DNA from: Trichormus sp. NMC-1
Lineage (GTDB): Bacteria > Cyanobacteriota > Cyanobacteriia > Cyanobacteriales > Nostocaceae
Reading direction: 5' to 3'
Length of the DNA stretch: 64,000 nucleotides
Assembly: GCF_001858025.1 (NCBI RefSeq)
Contig: NZ_LZQD01000002.1
Coordinates: 120,092-184,091, forward strand
The translations under genes and the position numbers were made by a program. Of this stretch, positions 45,353-53,838 are shown piece after piece (the stretch's first letter is position 1; each line of letters starts with the position of its first letter). Below the pieces are notes generated by a model. That model was given only the letters and a program-made list of their open reading frames with translations, was not told the origin of the DNA and searched no databases.

Positions 45353-46981
45353 CTAATCATGGGTTGTACCATCTGGCTTTATTTGCTTAATAGGAATCTC
45401 AATCAAAAATTCTGTTCCCTTTCCAGGTTCAGAAACATACTCTATCTTTCCCCTATGCTTCTTCACTATAATTTGGTAACTAATAGATAATCCTAAACCA
45501 GTACCTTTACCTACAGGCTTAGTAGTAAAAAACGGTTCAAACAATCTATTTTTAATTTGTCCCCTTATTCCTATACCATTATCTTTAATGCTAATAATTA
45601 CGTTCTCTTTATTTTTTATTTGAGTCTGGATAATAATTGAACTGGAGTGTTGTTTAGTTTCTCTATAAGAATCTATTTCCTGTTGGCGTAAAGCATCAAT
45701 GGCGTTAATAAGAATATTCATAAATACCTGATTTAATCCTCCTGCATAACATTCAACAAGAGGCAAATCTTCATATTTTTTAATAATTGCAATTTCTTGC
45801 TTTTTATGCTGACCTTTAAGAATATCTTGTAAAATTAACAGCGTACTATCAATCCCCTCATGAATATTCACAGGTTTCATTTCTGCTTCATCAAGACGCG
45901 AAAAGTTCCGTAAACTTAAAACAATCTCACGGATACGTTCAGCGCCAACTTCCATTGAGGATAATGTTTTTGGCAAATCATCAATAATAAAATCTAACTC
46001 TATTTCCTCAATTAAAATATTTATTTCTGGGTTGTAATTAGAATATTCTTGCTGGTATCGCTTAACCAAGGTTAATAATATCTGACTGTATTCCCTAATA
46101 TGTATTAAGTTGCCAGAAATGAAATTAACAGGATTATTAATCTCATGAGCAACACCAGCGACTAACTGACCTAGTGAAGACATCTTTTCAGTTTGAATCA
46201 GTTGTACTTGAGTTTGCTGCAATTCTTGTAATGTCTGTTGTAATTGAATATTTTTCTGTTTTAATTTTTCCGTTCTAGCTGCAACTTGCATTTCTAACAT
46301 ATAATTAGTTTCTTCTAAGGCAGCTTGAGCATTTTTTTTAGCTTTTAAGTATTCTTGCAATAAACCTAATACTGAAAGCCATACTGGAATAAGTATTGTT
46401 AAACTGATAATAGAGCCTAAAATAGCCCAAATCATTCTTTGCCGATATTCAACAACTTTTTGTTGCAAGCCTAGTGATATATTACGGTTTCTTTTAGCAA
46501 TACCATCGGCATAAATCTGTTTATTAATTTCGTATTTTGGGCTGGATAATAGCTGCTGTGCCAACTGATTTTGATTTTTATTAACTAAATCAAAAGATTC
46601 ATATTCCATGGCAATTAACCGCTGATTAGCAACATCAATTTTTTGAGCATTCTCATTTTTATATGTTTCAGGAGCAAGTTTAATAGCTTCTTTAATCGCC
46701 ACATCAAGTTTAGGTTCAAATTGGCGATATCGTTTTTCCCAAAAAATATCACCTGTAGCTGCATTCATGCGGGCAGACATGGTTAATACTTCATCAAAAT
46801 AAGTAATTTCATCACTTAGTCTTTGTAGGTTAAATTCCTGTTTAGTAATACTGTTGAAATTATAATATGCTTGCCAATTAAGACCAACTTGAGGGATAAA
46901 CAATAGTAATGTCAGCAATACTGTCACACTTACTAGCTGAGAAGGAGTAAATTTTAGTTTATAAAATAAATGCATTTTCAT
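45353..46981 (-). CDS. membrane sensor histidine kinase
   Basis: 542 residues from the ATG at 46981; a TTG frame start at 47071 is unlikely. Two transmembrane helices (about 10-30 and 185-205) flank a helical periplasmic sensor of 150 residues. Then a coiled coil (about 215-265), the H-box SLGQLVAGVAHEINNPVNFI, an N-box INAIDALR and G-boxes IKDNGIGIRGQIK and GKGTGLGLSISYQI. It should autophosphorylate on the His of AHEINNP. It is an orphan; no regulator is adjacent. The family with this H-box is common in filamentous cyanobacteria. Confidence 0.93.
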   Translation of the reverse strand: MKMHLFYKLKFTPSQLVSVTVLLTLLLFIPQVGLNWQAYYNFNSITKQEFNLQRLSDEITYFDEVLTMSARMNAATGDIFWEKRYRQFEPKLDVAIKEAIKLAPETYKNENAQKIDVANQRLIAMEYESFDLVNKNQNQLAQQLLSSPKYEINKQIYADGIAKRNRNISLGLQQKVVEYRQRMIWAILGSIISLTILIPVWLSVLGLLQEYLKAKKNAQAALEETNYMLEMQVAARTEKLKQKNIQLQQTLQELQQTQVQLIQTEKMSSLGQLVAGVAHEINNPVNFISGNLIHIREYSQILLTLVKRYQQEYSNYNPEINILIEEIELDFIIDDLPKTLSSMEVGAERIREIVLSLRNFSRLDEAEMKPVNIHEGIDSTLLILQDILKGQHKKQEIAIIKKYEDLPLVECYAGGLNQVFMNILINAIDALRQQEIDSYRETKQHSSSIIIQTQIKNKENVIISIKDNGIGIRGQIKNRLFEPFFTTKPVGKGTGLGLSISYQIIVKKHRGKIEYVSEPGKGTEFLIEIPIKQIKPDGTTHD

Positions 46982-47266
46982 ACCTGTATATATGCTACAT
47001 TTAGATATAGCAATCCGATTTAATTTACTAACAAGTAGTACATTGGGACTTAAGCTTGTCAGGTTATACAATGACTAATTTTTTATGAGAACTCCAACAA
47101 AGTTTTTGTAGCCATAAGGATTTCTGGCTACGTTGTAAAATACTGTATCAAATTGTATAAAGTTTCCAGCTAAATAAATATAACAAAGCTTAGGTTGCCG
47201 GGGAGGAGTAAAGTGTAAAACTTACCAGAACTTTAAACATTCCTGTCTAGCTCTTTAATAAATAGA

Positions 47267-47358
47267 TACAGCAGAATTCAGGAGTCAGGAGTAAAACAGG
47301 CGAATGTGTCTAGGTTTCAATCTTGATTCTGTACCTCATTGATCTGCAATCTGCTGTA
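47267..47358 (+). repeat. MITE-like element, copy C (short form)
   Basis: TACAGCAGAATTCAGGAG...GATCTGCAATCTGCTGTA. It is 92 bp because it lacks the GGGGCGTATTGCAATACGCC palindrome of copies A and D. Confidence 0.85.
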
Positions 47359-47550
47359 AATTACCTACATTGAGTTTTTTGAGAATGCGATTATCGCACA
47401 CACCCTCATAATCAGGTACTGATTGGTTTTGTTCCTGCCTCAAGTCAGGTAGACAGAATTAAATGTAAGATAAAATTTTTGTCGTAGTGAGCGATTTATC
47501 GCTCTCTTGCTAGGTTTGATAGGGCTAAAGCCCTTACTACTAACTTTTTT

Positions 47551-47655
47551 TTTATTCAGTCTTACTACTTAGAGGATTTAGGAGACGCACTGTTAGATTT
47601 TTCCAGTCTGGATGATTTAAACAATTACTTGGCTGCAATATCACCCGATAATTAA
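47551..47655 (+). pseudogene. DUF4351-like C-terminal remnant
   Basis: The frame reads FIQSYYLEDLGDALLDFSS then LDDLNNYLAAISPDN and a stop. LEDLGDALLDFSSLDDL is the signature of the DUF4351 domain that ends Rpn-family (PD-(D/E)XK) proteins. Upstream the frame is lost in poly-T and a hairpin, so only the last 35 codons survive. The downstream DUF39 gene begins 24 bp later. Confidence 0.6.
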
Positions 47656-47678
47656 GATGTCAATCCGCTACTTTAAAA

Positions 47679-48848
47679 ATGCGAACCATTGCGGAAATTA
47701 ACGAAAAAATCAACCGGAAACGCGCCGTAGTGTGGACGGTTGAAGAATTAAAAGCACGAGTTACAGAAATCGGTGTCACCAAAGCCGCGAAAGAAGTTGA
47801 TGTCATTACCACCGGCACCTTTGAACCAATGGAGTCAAGCGGTGCAATTATTAACCTCGGACACACAGATCCACCCATCAAAATTCGCCGTTGCTGGTTA
47901 GATGGCGTGCCAGTATATCCCGGCTTTGGGGCTGTAGATTTATACTTAGGTGCTAGTTGTGGTGTAGAAACAATGGACGGAGAAGAACTCCGAGAACGTG
48001 GCGGTGGTCATGTTATCCAAGATTTAATTGCAGGTAAATCCGTACAAGTACGGGCATTAGGACAAGTTACCGATTGCTACCCAAGAGCCACTTTTGAAAC
48101 GACAGTTACTCGTGAAACTATCAATCAGTTTTATTTATTTAATCCGCGCAATCTTTATCAAAATTTTATTGTAGGGGTAAATGGAGGCGATCGCCCTCTT
48201 CACACTTATCTGGGACCCCTGCAACCACGTTTAGGTAATGCGGTTTACTCAAATCCTGGTGCTATTTCCCCCCTTCTCAATGATCCCGATTTACAACTTG
48301 TGGGGATTGGGACAAGAATATTCTTAGGTGGTGGAATTGGTTATGTGGCTTGGGAAGGTACGCAGCACTTCCCTTTACAAAAGCGGTTAGCTAATCGCAC
48401 ACCCATTGGCCCTTCAGCAACTTTAGCCTTAATTGGTGATGCCAAACAAATGGATGCGCGTTGGGTGCGGGGTTGTTACTTCAAAAGTTATGGCCCTTCC
48501 TTAATGTTGGGAGTAGGTGTCCCACTTCCGGTTTTAAATGAAACAGTAATTGAACGCTGCGCTGTCCAAAATAAAGACTTAGTAGCGCCAATTGTCGATT
48601 TTTCCATTCCTCGTCGCGTCCGTCCCACCTTTGGTTTAGTCAGTTACGCTCAACTTAAATCTGGAAAAATCGCCATTGAGGGTAAAGCGGTGCGAGTCGC
48701 TCCTTTAGCCAGTATGTTTCTCTCACGACAAGTTGCTCTAGAGTTAAAACACTGGATTGAAGCAGGCACATTTACCCTTACAGAACCTGTTGCCCCTATT
48801 CCTATGGATCGGACTTTTTTACCCCAAGACCGTCGGACTGATTTTTGA
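47679..48848 (+). CDS. DUF39 homocysteine biosynthesis protein
   Basis: 389 residues. Family blocks: EINEKINRKRAVVWTVEELK, GTFEPMESSGAIINLGHTDP, GASCGVETMDGEELRERGGG with a conserved Cys, LFLGGGIGYVAWEGTQHFP-like (FLGGGIGYVAWEGTQ) and MLGVGVPLPVLNE. DUF39 proteins take part in homocysteine synthesis from aspartate semialdehyde with sulfide in methanogens; in cyanobacteria the role is inferred by family. Some relatives carry C-terminal CBS or ferredoxin domains; this one does not. Confidence 0.9.
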   Translation: MRTIAEINEKINRKRAVVWTVEELKARVTEIGVTKAAKEVDVITTGTFEPMESSGAIINLGHTDPPIKIRRCWLDGVPVYPGFGAVDLYLGASCGVETMDGEELRERGGGHVIQDLIAGKSVQVRALGQVTDCYPRATFETTVTRETINQFYLFNPRNLYQNFIVGVNGGDRPLHTYLGPLQPRLGNAVYSNPGAISPLLNDPDLQLVGIGTRIFLGGGIGYVAWEGTQHFPLQKRLANRTPIGPSATLALIGDAKQMDARWVRGCYFKSYGPSLMLGVGVPLPVLNETVIERCAVQNKDLVAPIVDFSIPRRVRPTFGLVSYAQLKSGKIAIEGKAVRVAPLASMFLSRQVALELKHWIEAGTFTLTEPVAPIPMDRTFLPQDRRTDF

Positions 48849-48907
48849 TCTTGGGGGATTGGTAATGGGGAAAAAGGTAAATAACATTCTTGCCCATTAC
48901 CCATTAC

Positions 48908-49915
48908 CTACTCTTGGGTTGGTTTTGTCCGCTTCACAGGCTTAGGAAGAGGGGTTTTTGGTACAGGTTTAGACACCTCCGCTCGCGTAGCAGACGCAGC
49001 ATCGCCGCTGGTTTTTTTGATCGGAAGTGGAGGCGCTTCCCCATTGCGTCTGGGAGGGAATGGTCTTCTTCCACCACCACCACCACCACGAGGGGCGCTT
49101 CTGAATGGTGGTTTGCGTTTTTTGGGCAAATCAGCGATCGCTTCCGCATTTTCTACTATTAATACGTCCACTTCTCGCTTGACTTTGAAATCCCAAAACT
49201 TGCCGACAGCTTTGGTTGTCAGCACACCCCGCAGTTTCAACTTAAAATACTTAGGTTTATCAGTTGGCTTCCGGGGAGCTTGCTTAATTTTTACCACCAA
49301 ACTTTTATCGTCAAAAGATTGGTAAACTACTTCACCACGTACAGAAAAATAACCATCAGGAATTTCTGAGGATGGTTTTCGAGGTTCAGAACTTTCGTCG
49401 GGTTTCTGTAACTCTTGTGAACCAAAATCTTGGTGATCTTCTTCTAGGAAATGTTTAGCCAGATTTTCTGGTTCCCACACTCCGACAATTTGGATATGTA
49501 ATGTGTCATTTTCTTGTCTGGTGCGCGGATAAACTACCCACAGATGCTCTGTTTCTAAGTCCAAGTGATTTTTGACCAAACTCATAATCCGCCCTAAGAG
49601 GACGGTATTGAGTTCTACACCATCGACAGTAAGCAATGTTCCTTGAGTAAATTGTTCACTGCTGGCAAAGTAACGACCCCGGACTAATCCGATAGCTCGA
49701 TACTGCATTGCTTCGCTGGGAGGTGGAATCGGTTGTTGCCGATGGGCTAAATTCCCATTTGAGTTATTATCACTAGGGTTAACAGGTAAATTATCAGGTT
49801 GAGAGGACTCGGCTGCTGCTGTTTTCACATGAGCGGCTGCGTCGATTTTAGTTGGAGCCTCTTTAGAGGCAGTACTGTTAGCAGATTCAGGAGACGGCAT
49901 CAGGTCGGAATTCAT
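48908..49915 (-). CDS. proline/basic-rich protein of unknown function
   Basis: 335 residues from the ATG at 49915, which has AAGGAG 7 bases upstream; an in-frame extension reaches 50056. Three parts: a low-complexity N-terminus (about 1-75, Ser, Ala, Asn, Pro), a conserved-looking beta-rich core (about 80-250: MQYRAIGLVRGRYFASSEQF, GVELNTVLLGRIMSLVKNHL, HLWVVYPRTRQENDTLHIQI, GYFSVRGEVVYQSFDDKSLV), and a basic Arg/Gly/Pro-rich tail (KKRKPPFRSAPRGGGGGGRR). The tail suggests nucleic-acid binding. I do not know the family; related proteins seem common in cyanobacteria. Confidence 0.8.
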   Translation of the reverse strand: MNSDLMPSPESANSTASKEAPTKIDAAAHVKTAAAESSQPDNLPVNPSDNNSNGNLAHRQQPIPPPSEAMQYRAIGLVRGRYFASSEQFTQGTLLTVDGVELNTVLLGRIMSLVKNHLDLETEHLWVVYPRTRQENDTLHIQIVGVWEPENLAKHFLEEDHQDFGSQELQKPDESSEPRKPSSEIPDGYFSVRGEVVYQSFDDKSLVVKIKQAPRKPTDKPKYFKLKLRGVLTTKAVGKFWDFKVKREVDVLIVENAEAIADLPKKRKPPFRSAPRGGGGGGRRPFPPRRNGEAPPLPIKKTSGDAASATRAEVSKPVPKTPLPKPVKRTKPTQE

Positions 49916-50294
49916 AAAAACTCCTTGCGGCGGAGACACATCCCAATTATGGGATTTTACAAAAGTAGCTGGAAAGAGCGTTGGTGCGGCTGATAAAAGT
50001 ATCTTTCCTTTTAATTTAGCCGCTCTAGAGCGCCCAGAGCGAACGGAAAGGCGCAAAATTTGGCATTTAGAGACTAAATGTGTAATTTAGCGCCTTGACA
50101 CTAGTTTCGGAAGCATAGCATAGCTACAATTCTGAAGGCTCCTCCTAAAGTCATCAATTACTTTAGCGGTGTAGATAGTTATTTGTTATAAAATTCACAG
50201 TCTAATGACCGTATTCCGCAAAGTTTTAGAAATTTTTGACTTTGCGATCTGTGTAAATGTTAATCTCGTTAAAATTCAGAAGAGGGAAAATATT
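49916..50294. other. divergent intergenic gap
   Basis: No gene. A small hairpin CATTTAG-aga-CTAAATG (50064-50080) lies near the middle. Confidence 0.4.
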
Positions 50295-51206
50295 GTGTCT
50301 CAACCGCGCAATCGGTGGATAGTTCAGGTCGTGTTAGGTCTGGCAGTTTTGGCTTTTATTGGGGTTTCGATTTTACCCATAATTACGGCTTTCAATGATT
50401 CTGAATCGGTAGCCCAAAATACTACCAGCACCCCTAGTAGTTCTTCCTCGTCTGATCAAAAGTCAAAACTGGCTGATCAAGTTCGGGGTTATGAATTAGT
50501 TTTACAACGGGAACCAGAAAATCAAACTGCACTCAAGGGACTTTTAGAAGCAAGGCTGCAATTACTTAGTCAACAAGGCAGAGGTGAAGTTAAACCAGCT
50601 GATATTCAAGCAGTAATTGAACCTTTAGAAAAGCTGGCTAAGTTGAATCCCCAACAAACAGAGTATGGTGTGTTATTGGCACAAGCCAAGCAGCAAATTG
50701 GTGATAAAGAAGGAGCAGCCCAAACATATCGCTCAATCTTAGCAACAAAACCCGGTGATCTCAAAGCTTTACAAGGAATGGTAAATCTCCAACTCAGTGA
50801 GAAACGCCCTGAAGCTGCTATTGGTTTGCTGCAAGATACTCTATCTGCGTCTACCCAAGCGAATACAATTCAGCCTGGAAGTGTGGATGTTGTCGCTGTA
50901 CAGGTGCTTTTGGGTAGTGTATACGCTTTTCAGAAAAACGATACTCAAGCTATCTCTGTATACGACCAAGCAATTCAGAAAGATGCTAAGGATTTTCGTC
51001 CTGTTTTGGCAAAGGCTATGTTACTAAAAGAACAGGGCAAAGTTGATGAGGCAAAACCTTTGTTTGCAAGTGCCACTGCTTTAGCTCCTGCTGAGTATAA
51101 AGACGAGATTAACAAAGCCGCAGGATTACCGACTCCCAGCCCAGCGGCTTCTCCTACTTCTTCCCCAGAAACTACACCATCTCCAGCAACAACATCCAGT
51201 CCATGA
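50295..51206 (+). CDS. anchored TPR protein
   Basis: 303 residues from a GTG at 50295 preceded by AGAGGG; an in-frame ATG at 50205 is possible but its extension does not look like protein. A single membrane anchor or uncleaved signal (about 8-28, WIVQVVLGLAVLAFIGVSIL), a Ser/Thr/Asp-rich linker, then five TPR-like units (RGYELVLQREPENQTALKGL, LLAQAKQQIGDKEGAAQTY, LKALQGMVNLQLSEKRPEAA, LLGSVYAFQKNDTQAISVYD, PVLAKAMLLKEQGKVDEAKP). The end is a Pro/Ser/Thr-rich tail (TPSPAASPTSSPETTPSPAT). Its partners are unknown; it probably faces the periplasm or lumen. Confidence 0.88.
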   Translation: MSQPRNRWIVQVVLGLAVLAFIGVSILPIITAFNDSESVAQNTTSTPSSSSSSDQKSKLADQVRGYELVLQREPENQTALKGLLEARLQLLSQQGRGEVKPADIQAVIEPLEKLAKLNPQQTEYGVLLAQAKQQIGDKEGAAQTYRSILATKPGDLKALQGMVNLQLSEKRPEAAIGLLQDTLSASTQANTIQPGSVDVVAVQVLLGSVYAFQKNDTQAISVYDQAIQKDAKDFRPVLAKAMLLKEQGKVDEAKPLFASATALAPAEYKDEINKAAGLPTPSPAASPTSSPETTPSPATTSSP

Positions 51207-51264
51207 GGGACATAGGGAAACAGGGAGATGGAGAAGATGAGAGAAAGTATTTATCTTTCTTCTA

Positions 51265-51299
<35 letters not shown>

Positions 51300-51303
51300 T
51301 CAC

Positions 51304-51927
51304 CTAATTTCCTTCTATGGCGGCGACGATACCGAAGAGAATAAATAAACAGCCGCCTATGAAGGTGATTTGTCGTTCAGATATCTTACCTGCTATTAAT
51401 CTACCACCGATGACTGCGATCGCTGCACAAATGGCGTGTCCCAATATTGCTCCTATGGTTATACCTATGGGGTTGTTACTTGCGGCTAGTCCAATGGTGG
51501 CTATTTGTGTGCGATCGCCCCACTCTGCTATAAATGTCAATACGAAAGACTTCAGTAACATTGACCAAATGCTTTTTTGCTGACTGTCTAAATGTGCCTT
51601 TTCTACTGCTTCTTTTGCCTCTTCTATGACTTCTTCTTCAGCTTTAGCAGGCATTTTTTTAGCATCGTAGAGCAGTTTCAACCCAAAGGCAATAAACAAA
51701 GCTATTTCCGCATAATGAACATAAATTTTTGAGCCTTGTGTTAAAGCAGACAGCAATTGTCCAAATATCACTGATAAAATCGTCATTGCGGCTAAAGCTG
51801 CTGTCACACCAACGAACACAACTCGTCGTGAGTGCTGCATTGACAAAATTACAGCGATAAAAAAGGTTTTATCACCTAATTCGGAAATGGTAATTAGAAC
51901 TAAACCTGCGGTAAATGCTGTTAACAC
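51304..51927 (-). CDS. GDT1/TMEM165-family manganese exporter
   Basis: 207 residues of the UPF0016 family. Six transmembrane helices in two homologous halves, each with the cation signature: SELGDKTF at residues 15-22 and AEWGDRTQ at residues 135-142. The intervening loop is acidic (KMPAKAEEEVIEEAKEAVEK). Cyanobacterial Mnx of this family exports Mn2+ from the cytosol to the thylakoid lumen. A yybP-ykoY (Mn2+) riboswitch precedes the gene and strongly supports manganese. It is single, on the minus strand. Confidence 0.95.
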   Translation of the reverse strand: MLTAFTAGLVLITISELGDKTFFIAVILSMQHSRRVVFVGVTAALAAMTILSVIFGQLLSALTQGSKIYVHYAEIALFIAFGLKLLYDAKKMPAKAEEEVIEEAKEAVEKAHLDSQQKSIWSMLLKSFVLTFIAEWGDRTQIATIGLAASNNPIGITIGAILGHAICAAIAVIGGRLIAGKISERQITFIGGCLFILFGIVAAIEGN

Positions 51928-51983
51928 TCTCTCTAGCTCCTGTAGGATTTTTTACCTGTGTGGAGCTTCTAATGAGATTATAA

Positions 51984-52035
51984 AGACCTCACTGAAGCTC
52001 ACACAATTGTTTGGTGTGAACTCAGTGAAGGTCTC
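51984..52035 (-). promoter_or_regulatory. expression-platform hairpin of the Mn riboswitch
   Basis: On the minus strand GAGACCTTCACTGAG pairs with CTTCAGTGAGGTCT, and an inner TCACAC...GTGTGA stem lies in the loop. The left arm is the 3' end of the aptamer, so aptamer and hairpin are mutually exclusive. The downstream U run is poor (TTTATAATC). Confidence 0.65.
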
Positions 52036-52140
52036 GCTTTCAAATACTTTATTATTCGCCATCTGAACCAGGCTCATCGCCAGTATGTTGATTCAAATGT
52101 ACTGGCTGTTTATGTCGCGCCAGCAGCTACTCCCCTTCTA
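52022..52140 (-). promoter_or_regulatory. yybP-ykoY manganese riboswitch
   Basis: The minus strand carries the conserved GGGGAGTAGC (52127-52135 and next base) near its 5' end and GCGAGACCTT (52028-52037) at its 3' end, which are the two diagnostic elements of the Mn2+-sensing yybP-ykoY aptamer. Between them are GCCAGTA...TACTGGCGATGAGCCTGG, a paired arm with a loop. It is 100-210 bases upstream of a GDT1-family Mn exporter, the classical regulon. Confidence 0.88.
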
Positions 52141-52728
52141 TTCGATACGAATTATACCTTGATATTCGTTGGGTGTCAAGGGTTTGGGAATTCAAGAGAA
52201 ATGAACCGCGAAGAAGCGTTCGCGGTAGCGTTGCGTAGCAAAGAGCGCGAAGGGAAGAAGTTTGAGAGAGATTTTGCGTTAGTCCTATAAATTCAATAAT
52301 TACCTCTTGACATTTTGCTCTCATTTTGAGAGTATAGATTAAGAGGTATTCCAAAAATGTAAATTTATCGGCTAAGTAGAAGTAAGGAATATACAAGCAA
52401 AGTCTACTTTTGAAGACTAGATATCAAGCTAAATATGTAGATCGGAAAAGTTAGTTATGTGTTGTGTATCCTAGACTTTTATTGGTGCGAAATTTTTACA
52501 TAATTGTAATATTTCTTATAAACCAGATGAGTATTTCAAATGTGTAACCTTTCTTGCAATGTAAAAGTAAGCGTTATACAAACAAAATCTACTTTTGCTA
52601 GATATATATTTAGCTAGATATGTAGCTACCAAAAGTTGATTGTGTTTGTAAAGCTTTGACTTTCACTTGTAGATTAGTTTTGCACAATTGCTATACTTAC
52701 TGGGTTTTAAAACACTGGAGCAATTGAA
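52141..52728. other. gap with 185-bp direct repeat upstream of higBA
   Basis: Contains a GCGAAGAAGCGTTCGCGG-type repeat (52208-52245) and two imperfect copies of a 185-bp unit (52350-52534 and 52535-52719). No gene is convincing. Confidence 0.5.
52350..52719. repeat. imperfect tandem duplication, 185-bp period
   Basis: GTAGAAGTAAG...TACAAGCAAAGTCTACTTTTG (from 52376) recurs as GTAAAAGTAAG...TACAAACAAAATCTACTTTTG (from 52561). The TATGTAG and AAAAGTT words also recur at the same 185-bp offset. I judge about three quarters of bases identical by eye. Confidence 0.7.
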
Positions 52729-52812
52729 ATGAATAATTCCCAATACATCAACAAAAAAATCGAGATATATGCACTTAATTTCTATTCGCCACCTCCGCGA
52801 AGATGCATCTAA
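52729..52812 (+). CDS. possible 27-residue upstream ORF overlapping higB
   Basis: ATG at 52729 is preceded by GGAG 7-10 bases upstream and codes MNNSQYINKKIEIYALNFYS then PPPRRCI, ending inside higB in another frame. higB itself has a weak ribosome-binding site. It may be a translation-coupling leader peptide, or chance. Confidence 0.3.
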   Translation: MNNSQYINKKIEIYALNFYSPPPRRCI

Positions 52813-53068
52813 ATATCCCAATATCAAAAAACAAATTGATAGTTGGTATGCAACTGTTAAAAAAGCTGAATGGCAAAATTTAGAAGATGTGCGTCAAAAT
52901 TACCGAGATGCTGAAGCGGTTGGTAATTTCACAGTTTTCAATATCAAAGGTAATGATTACCGTTTAATTGTAGGGATTAATTATGAAACTAAAAAGGTTT
53001 ATTACAAATACTTGCTAACTCACGCGGAATACAATAAAGAGAAATGGAAAAATGACGATTACTTTTGA
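52769..53068 (+). CDS. HigB-type mRNA interferase toxin
   Basis: 99 residues. HigB-type RelE fold: HLISIRHLREDASKYPNIKK then QIDSWYATVKKAEWQNLEDV, central TVFNIKGNDYRLIVGINYE and C-terminal YYKYLLTHAEYNKEKWKND. The Arg in YRLI, and His/Tyr in LTHAEYN are the family's active-site region. HigB cleaves translated mRNA. The toxin precedes the antitoxin, the inverted order typical of higBA, and overlaps it by 17 bp. Confidence 0.93.
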   Translation: MHLISIRHLREDASKYPNIKKQIDSWYATVKKAEWQNLEDVRQNYRDAEAVGNFTVFNIKGNDYRLIVGINYETKKVYYKYLLTHAEYNKEKWKNDDYF

Positions 53069-53453
53069 TAATAAAAGTTATAGTCAATTACTAGCAGAAG
53101 TCGCTCCTCAAGTAATTGAAACTGAAGCTGAGTATGAACGTCTTTTAAAAGTTGCTGAATTTCTAACTTTTAAAAAAAATCTGACTCCAGAGGAGCGAGC
53201 TTTGGACAAATTGCTTGTCAAACTAATTGAAGATTATGAGGAAGAAAATTATCCTATGGATAAGTCTACACCTCATGAAATTTTACAACACATCATGGAA
53301 TCTAGCGGAATTCGTCAAGCTGACTTAGTACGTATTCTTGGTTCTAGCAGCGGTGTGGTTTCTGAAGTTGTCAATGGTAAACGTTCCATTAGTAAAGCTC
53401 AAGCTAAAGCTTTGGGAGAATATTTTAAAGTTTCTCCTAGTTTGTTTATTTGA
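53052..53453 (+). CDS. HigA-type antitoxin with XRE domain
   Basis: 133 residues. The N-terminal 75 residues are acidic helices (VIETEAEYERLLKVAEFLTF) that would wrap the toxin; an XRE helix-turn-helix fills 80-133: ILQHIMESSGIRQADLVRIL, SSGVVSEVVNGKRSISKAQA. It should repress the operon. It starts inside higB. A 185-bp direct repeat upstream may carry its operators. The toxin partner is at 52769. Confidence 0.93.
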   Translation: MTITFDNKSYSQLLAEVAPQVIETEAEYERLLKVAEFLTFKKNLTPEERALDKLLVKLIEDYEEENYPMDKSTPHEILQHIMESSGIRQADLVRILGSSSGVVSEVVNGKRSISKAQAKALGEYFKVSPSLFI

Positions 53454-53838
53454 ACTTCGGTTTTTTAGGATTTTTATTGATGGATTTTTTTGTCTGAATC
53501 AGGATTTTAGGATTTTCAGCATTTTTATTGATGGATTATTCGAGAATATCAAGGTATTATTTGTCTGAATCAGGATATCCAGGATTGAAGGATTGTCAGG
53601 ATTTTTCTTGAGTGATTTTTTCAGGGTTTGAAAATATTAAAGATTTTGATTTTTTCTGGATTGTGATTGATGAATGTTCAAAAATATAAAGATTTACAAA
53701 ATATAATATTTAGAATAATGAAATTCCGAAAATTATTGAATTTTATAAATCCTGAATATTACGAATAATAACATCCTGTAAATCCTTTAATCCTGGATAT
53801 CCTGATTCAGACAGAAAGAATATTCTGTAAATCCTGAT
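53454..53838. repeat. GTCTGAATCAGGAT repeat cluster
   Basis: GTCTGAATCAGGAT occurs forward at about 53491 and 53562 and as ATCCTGATTCAGAC at about 53799 and 53831, an inverted arrangement separated by AT-rich sequence; AGGATTTTTATTGATGGAT also recurs. The last copy contains the miaA stop codon. Confidence 0.75.

Larger units (their letters stand above)
46982..47678. other. gap with MITE copy and gene remnant
   Basis: It contains MITE copy C (47267-47358), hairpins GAGCGATTTATCGCTC (about 47489-47504) and AGGGCTaaAGCCCT (47521-47534), and a DUF4351-like remnant (47551-47655). Confidence 0.55.

Noticed and set aside
52127-52396. Open frame of 89 codons on the minus strand
   Set aside because: It ends inside the Mn riboswitch aptamer and passes through a dispersed GCGTTCGCGG repeat.
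53454-53838. CRISPR-like array
   Set aside because: Repeats are inverted rather than direct, with irregular spacing and AT-rich spacers, and no cas genes are present.
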